The position numbers and the translations under genes are program-made. This document shows, piece after piece, positions 63,868 through 64,000 of a DNA stretch of 64,000 nt (its first letter is position 1; each line of letters begins with the position of its first letter). The notes beneath the pieces are model-generated. The model did not search any database. It was not told where the DNA came from and saw nothing but the letters and a program-made list of their open reading frames with translations. The stretch lies in NCBI RefSeq assembly GCF_905163445.1, contig NC_053199.1:14216001-14280000 (forward strand). The letters run 5' to 3'. Source of the stretch: Pararge aegeria. Its lineage: Eukaryota; Arthropoda; Insecta; Lepidoptera; Nymphalidae.

Positions 63868-64000
63868 GGCCGATTGGTACAGTGGGCAGCAACCCTGCTT
63901 TCTGAGTCCAAGCCTGTTTGTTCGATTCCTACAGCTGGAAAATGTTTGTGTGTTGAACATGAATGTTTTCAGGTTAAAGAAGAATCATTTGTTTCTGTTA
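63868..64000 (+). mobile_element. SINE A, head and start of body, runs to window end
   Basis: CGGCCGATTGGTACAGTGGG, CAGCAACCCTGCTTTCTGAG, a B box GTTCGATTCCTACAGC, then GGAAAATGTTTGTGTGTTGA and ACATGAATGTTTTCAGG. After about 63973 the family match is lost (expected TGTCTGGGTG does not follow). It may be deleted or may resume beyond the edge. Confidence 0.85.

Overview
This window reads as non-coding, repeat-rich nuclear DNA from an insect, very probably a butterfly or moth. The DNA is AT-rich (roughly two thirds A+T by eye). No open reading frame exceeds 134 codons, and no bacterial operon, CRISPR array or prophage is visible. It is packed with short interspersed elements and 5'-truncated LINE tails of types I recognise from lepidopteran genomes. 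A nymphalid (perhaps satyrine) butterfly is my best guess from memory of these SINEs, but the sequence alone cannot fix the species. I found no host exon I could defend, so the window is most likely intergenic or deep intronic.

Family labels are mine, for cross-reference. SINE A is a tRNA-headed SINE with a conserved tail (about 270 bp). SINE B is a second tRNA-headed SINE, like the lepidopteran Metulj type. SINE C is a third, with a tRNA-like head and a GTTAGCCC tail. Repeats D, E, G and H are unclassified. Repeat F is a long foldback (palindromic) element. Repeat I is the common arthropod repeat with an ATTATAAATGC-like end and a CGAAGTCGCGGGCAACAGC-like end. LINE remnants fall into RTE-like, Jockey-like and CR1/Jockey-like groups, and all are 5'-truncated and broken.

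Layout: 0-18.6 kb is a mosaic of SINE A, C and E copies and LINE tails, including the longest reverse-transcriptase remnant (15.3-16.2 kb). From about 18.7 to 24.0 kb the DNA is repeat-poor. From 24 to 39.4 kb there is an AT microsatellite, a perfect 25-bp-arm palindrome, a LINE 3' end, a dense SINE/LINE cluster (28-30 kb) and two F copies (33.5 and 35.1 kb). From 39 to 47.6 kb come fragments of every family, a 102-bp tandem repeat and a third F copy nested in repeat E. From 47.6 to 50 kb the sequence is again quiet. From 50 to 64 kb there are RTE 3' ends, a diverged duplicated 151-bp block, several foldbacks, further SINE B copies, and SINE A heads at the right edge.

Nested insertions give a relative order. 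An RTE tail sits inside a SINE B with a 10-bp target duplication (53.2 kb). A SINE A sits inside a SINE C with a 13-bp target duplication (39.1 kb). The most unusual signals are the 151-bp paralogous blocks, the F foldback family, a compound foldback at 54.9-55.2 kb, and a set of perfect short hairpins. Two of those hairpins arose inside recognisable transposon sequence and look like template-switch events.
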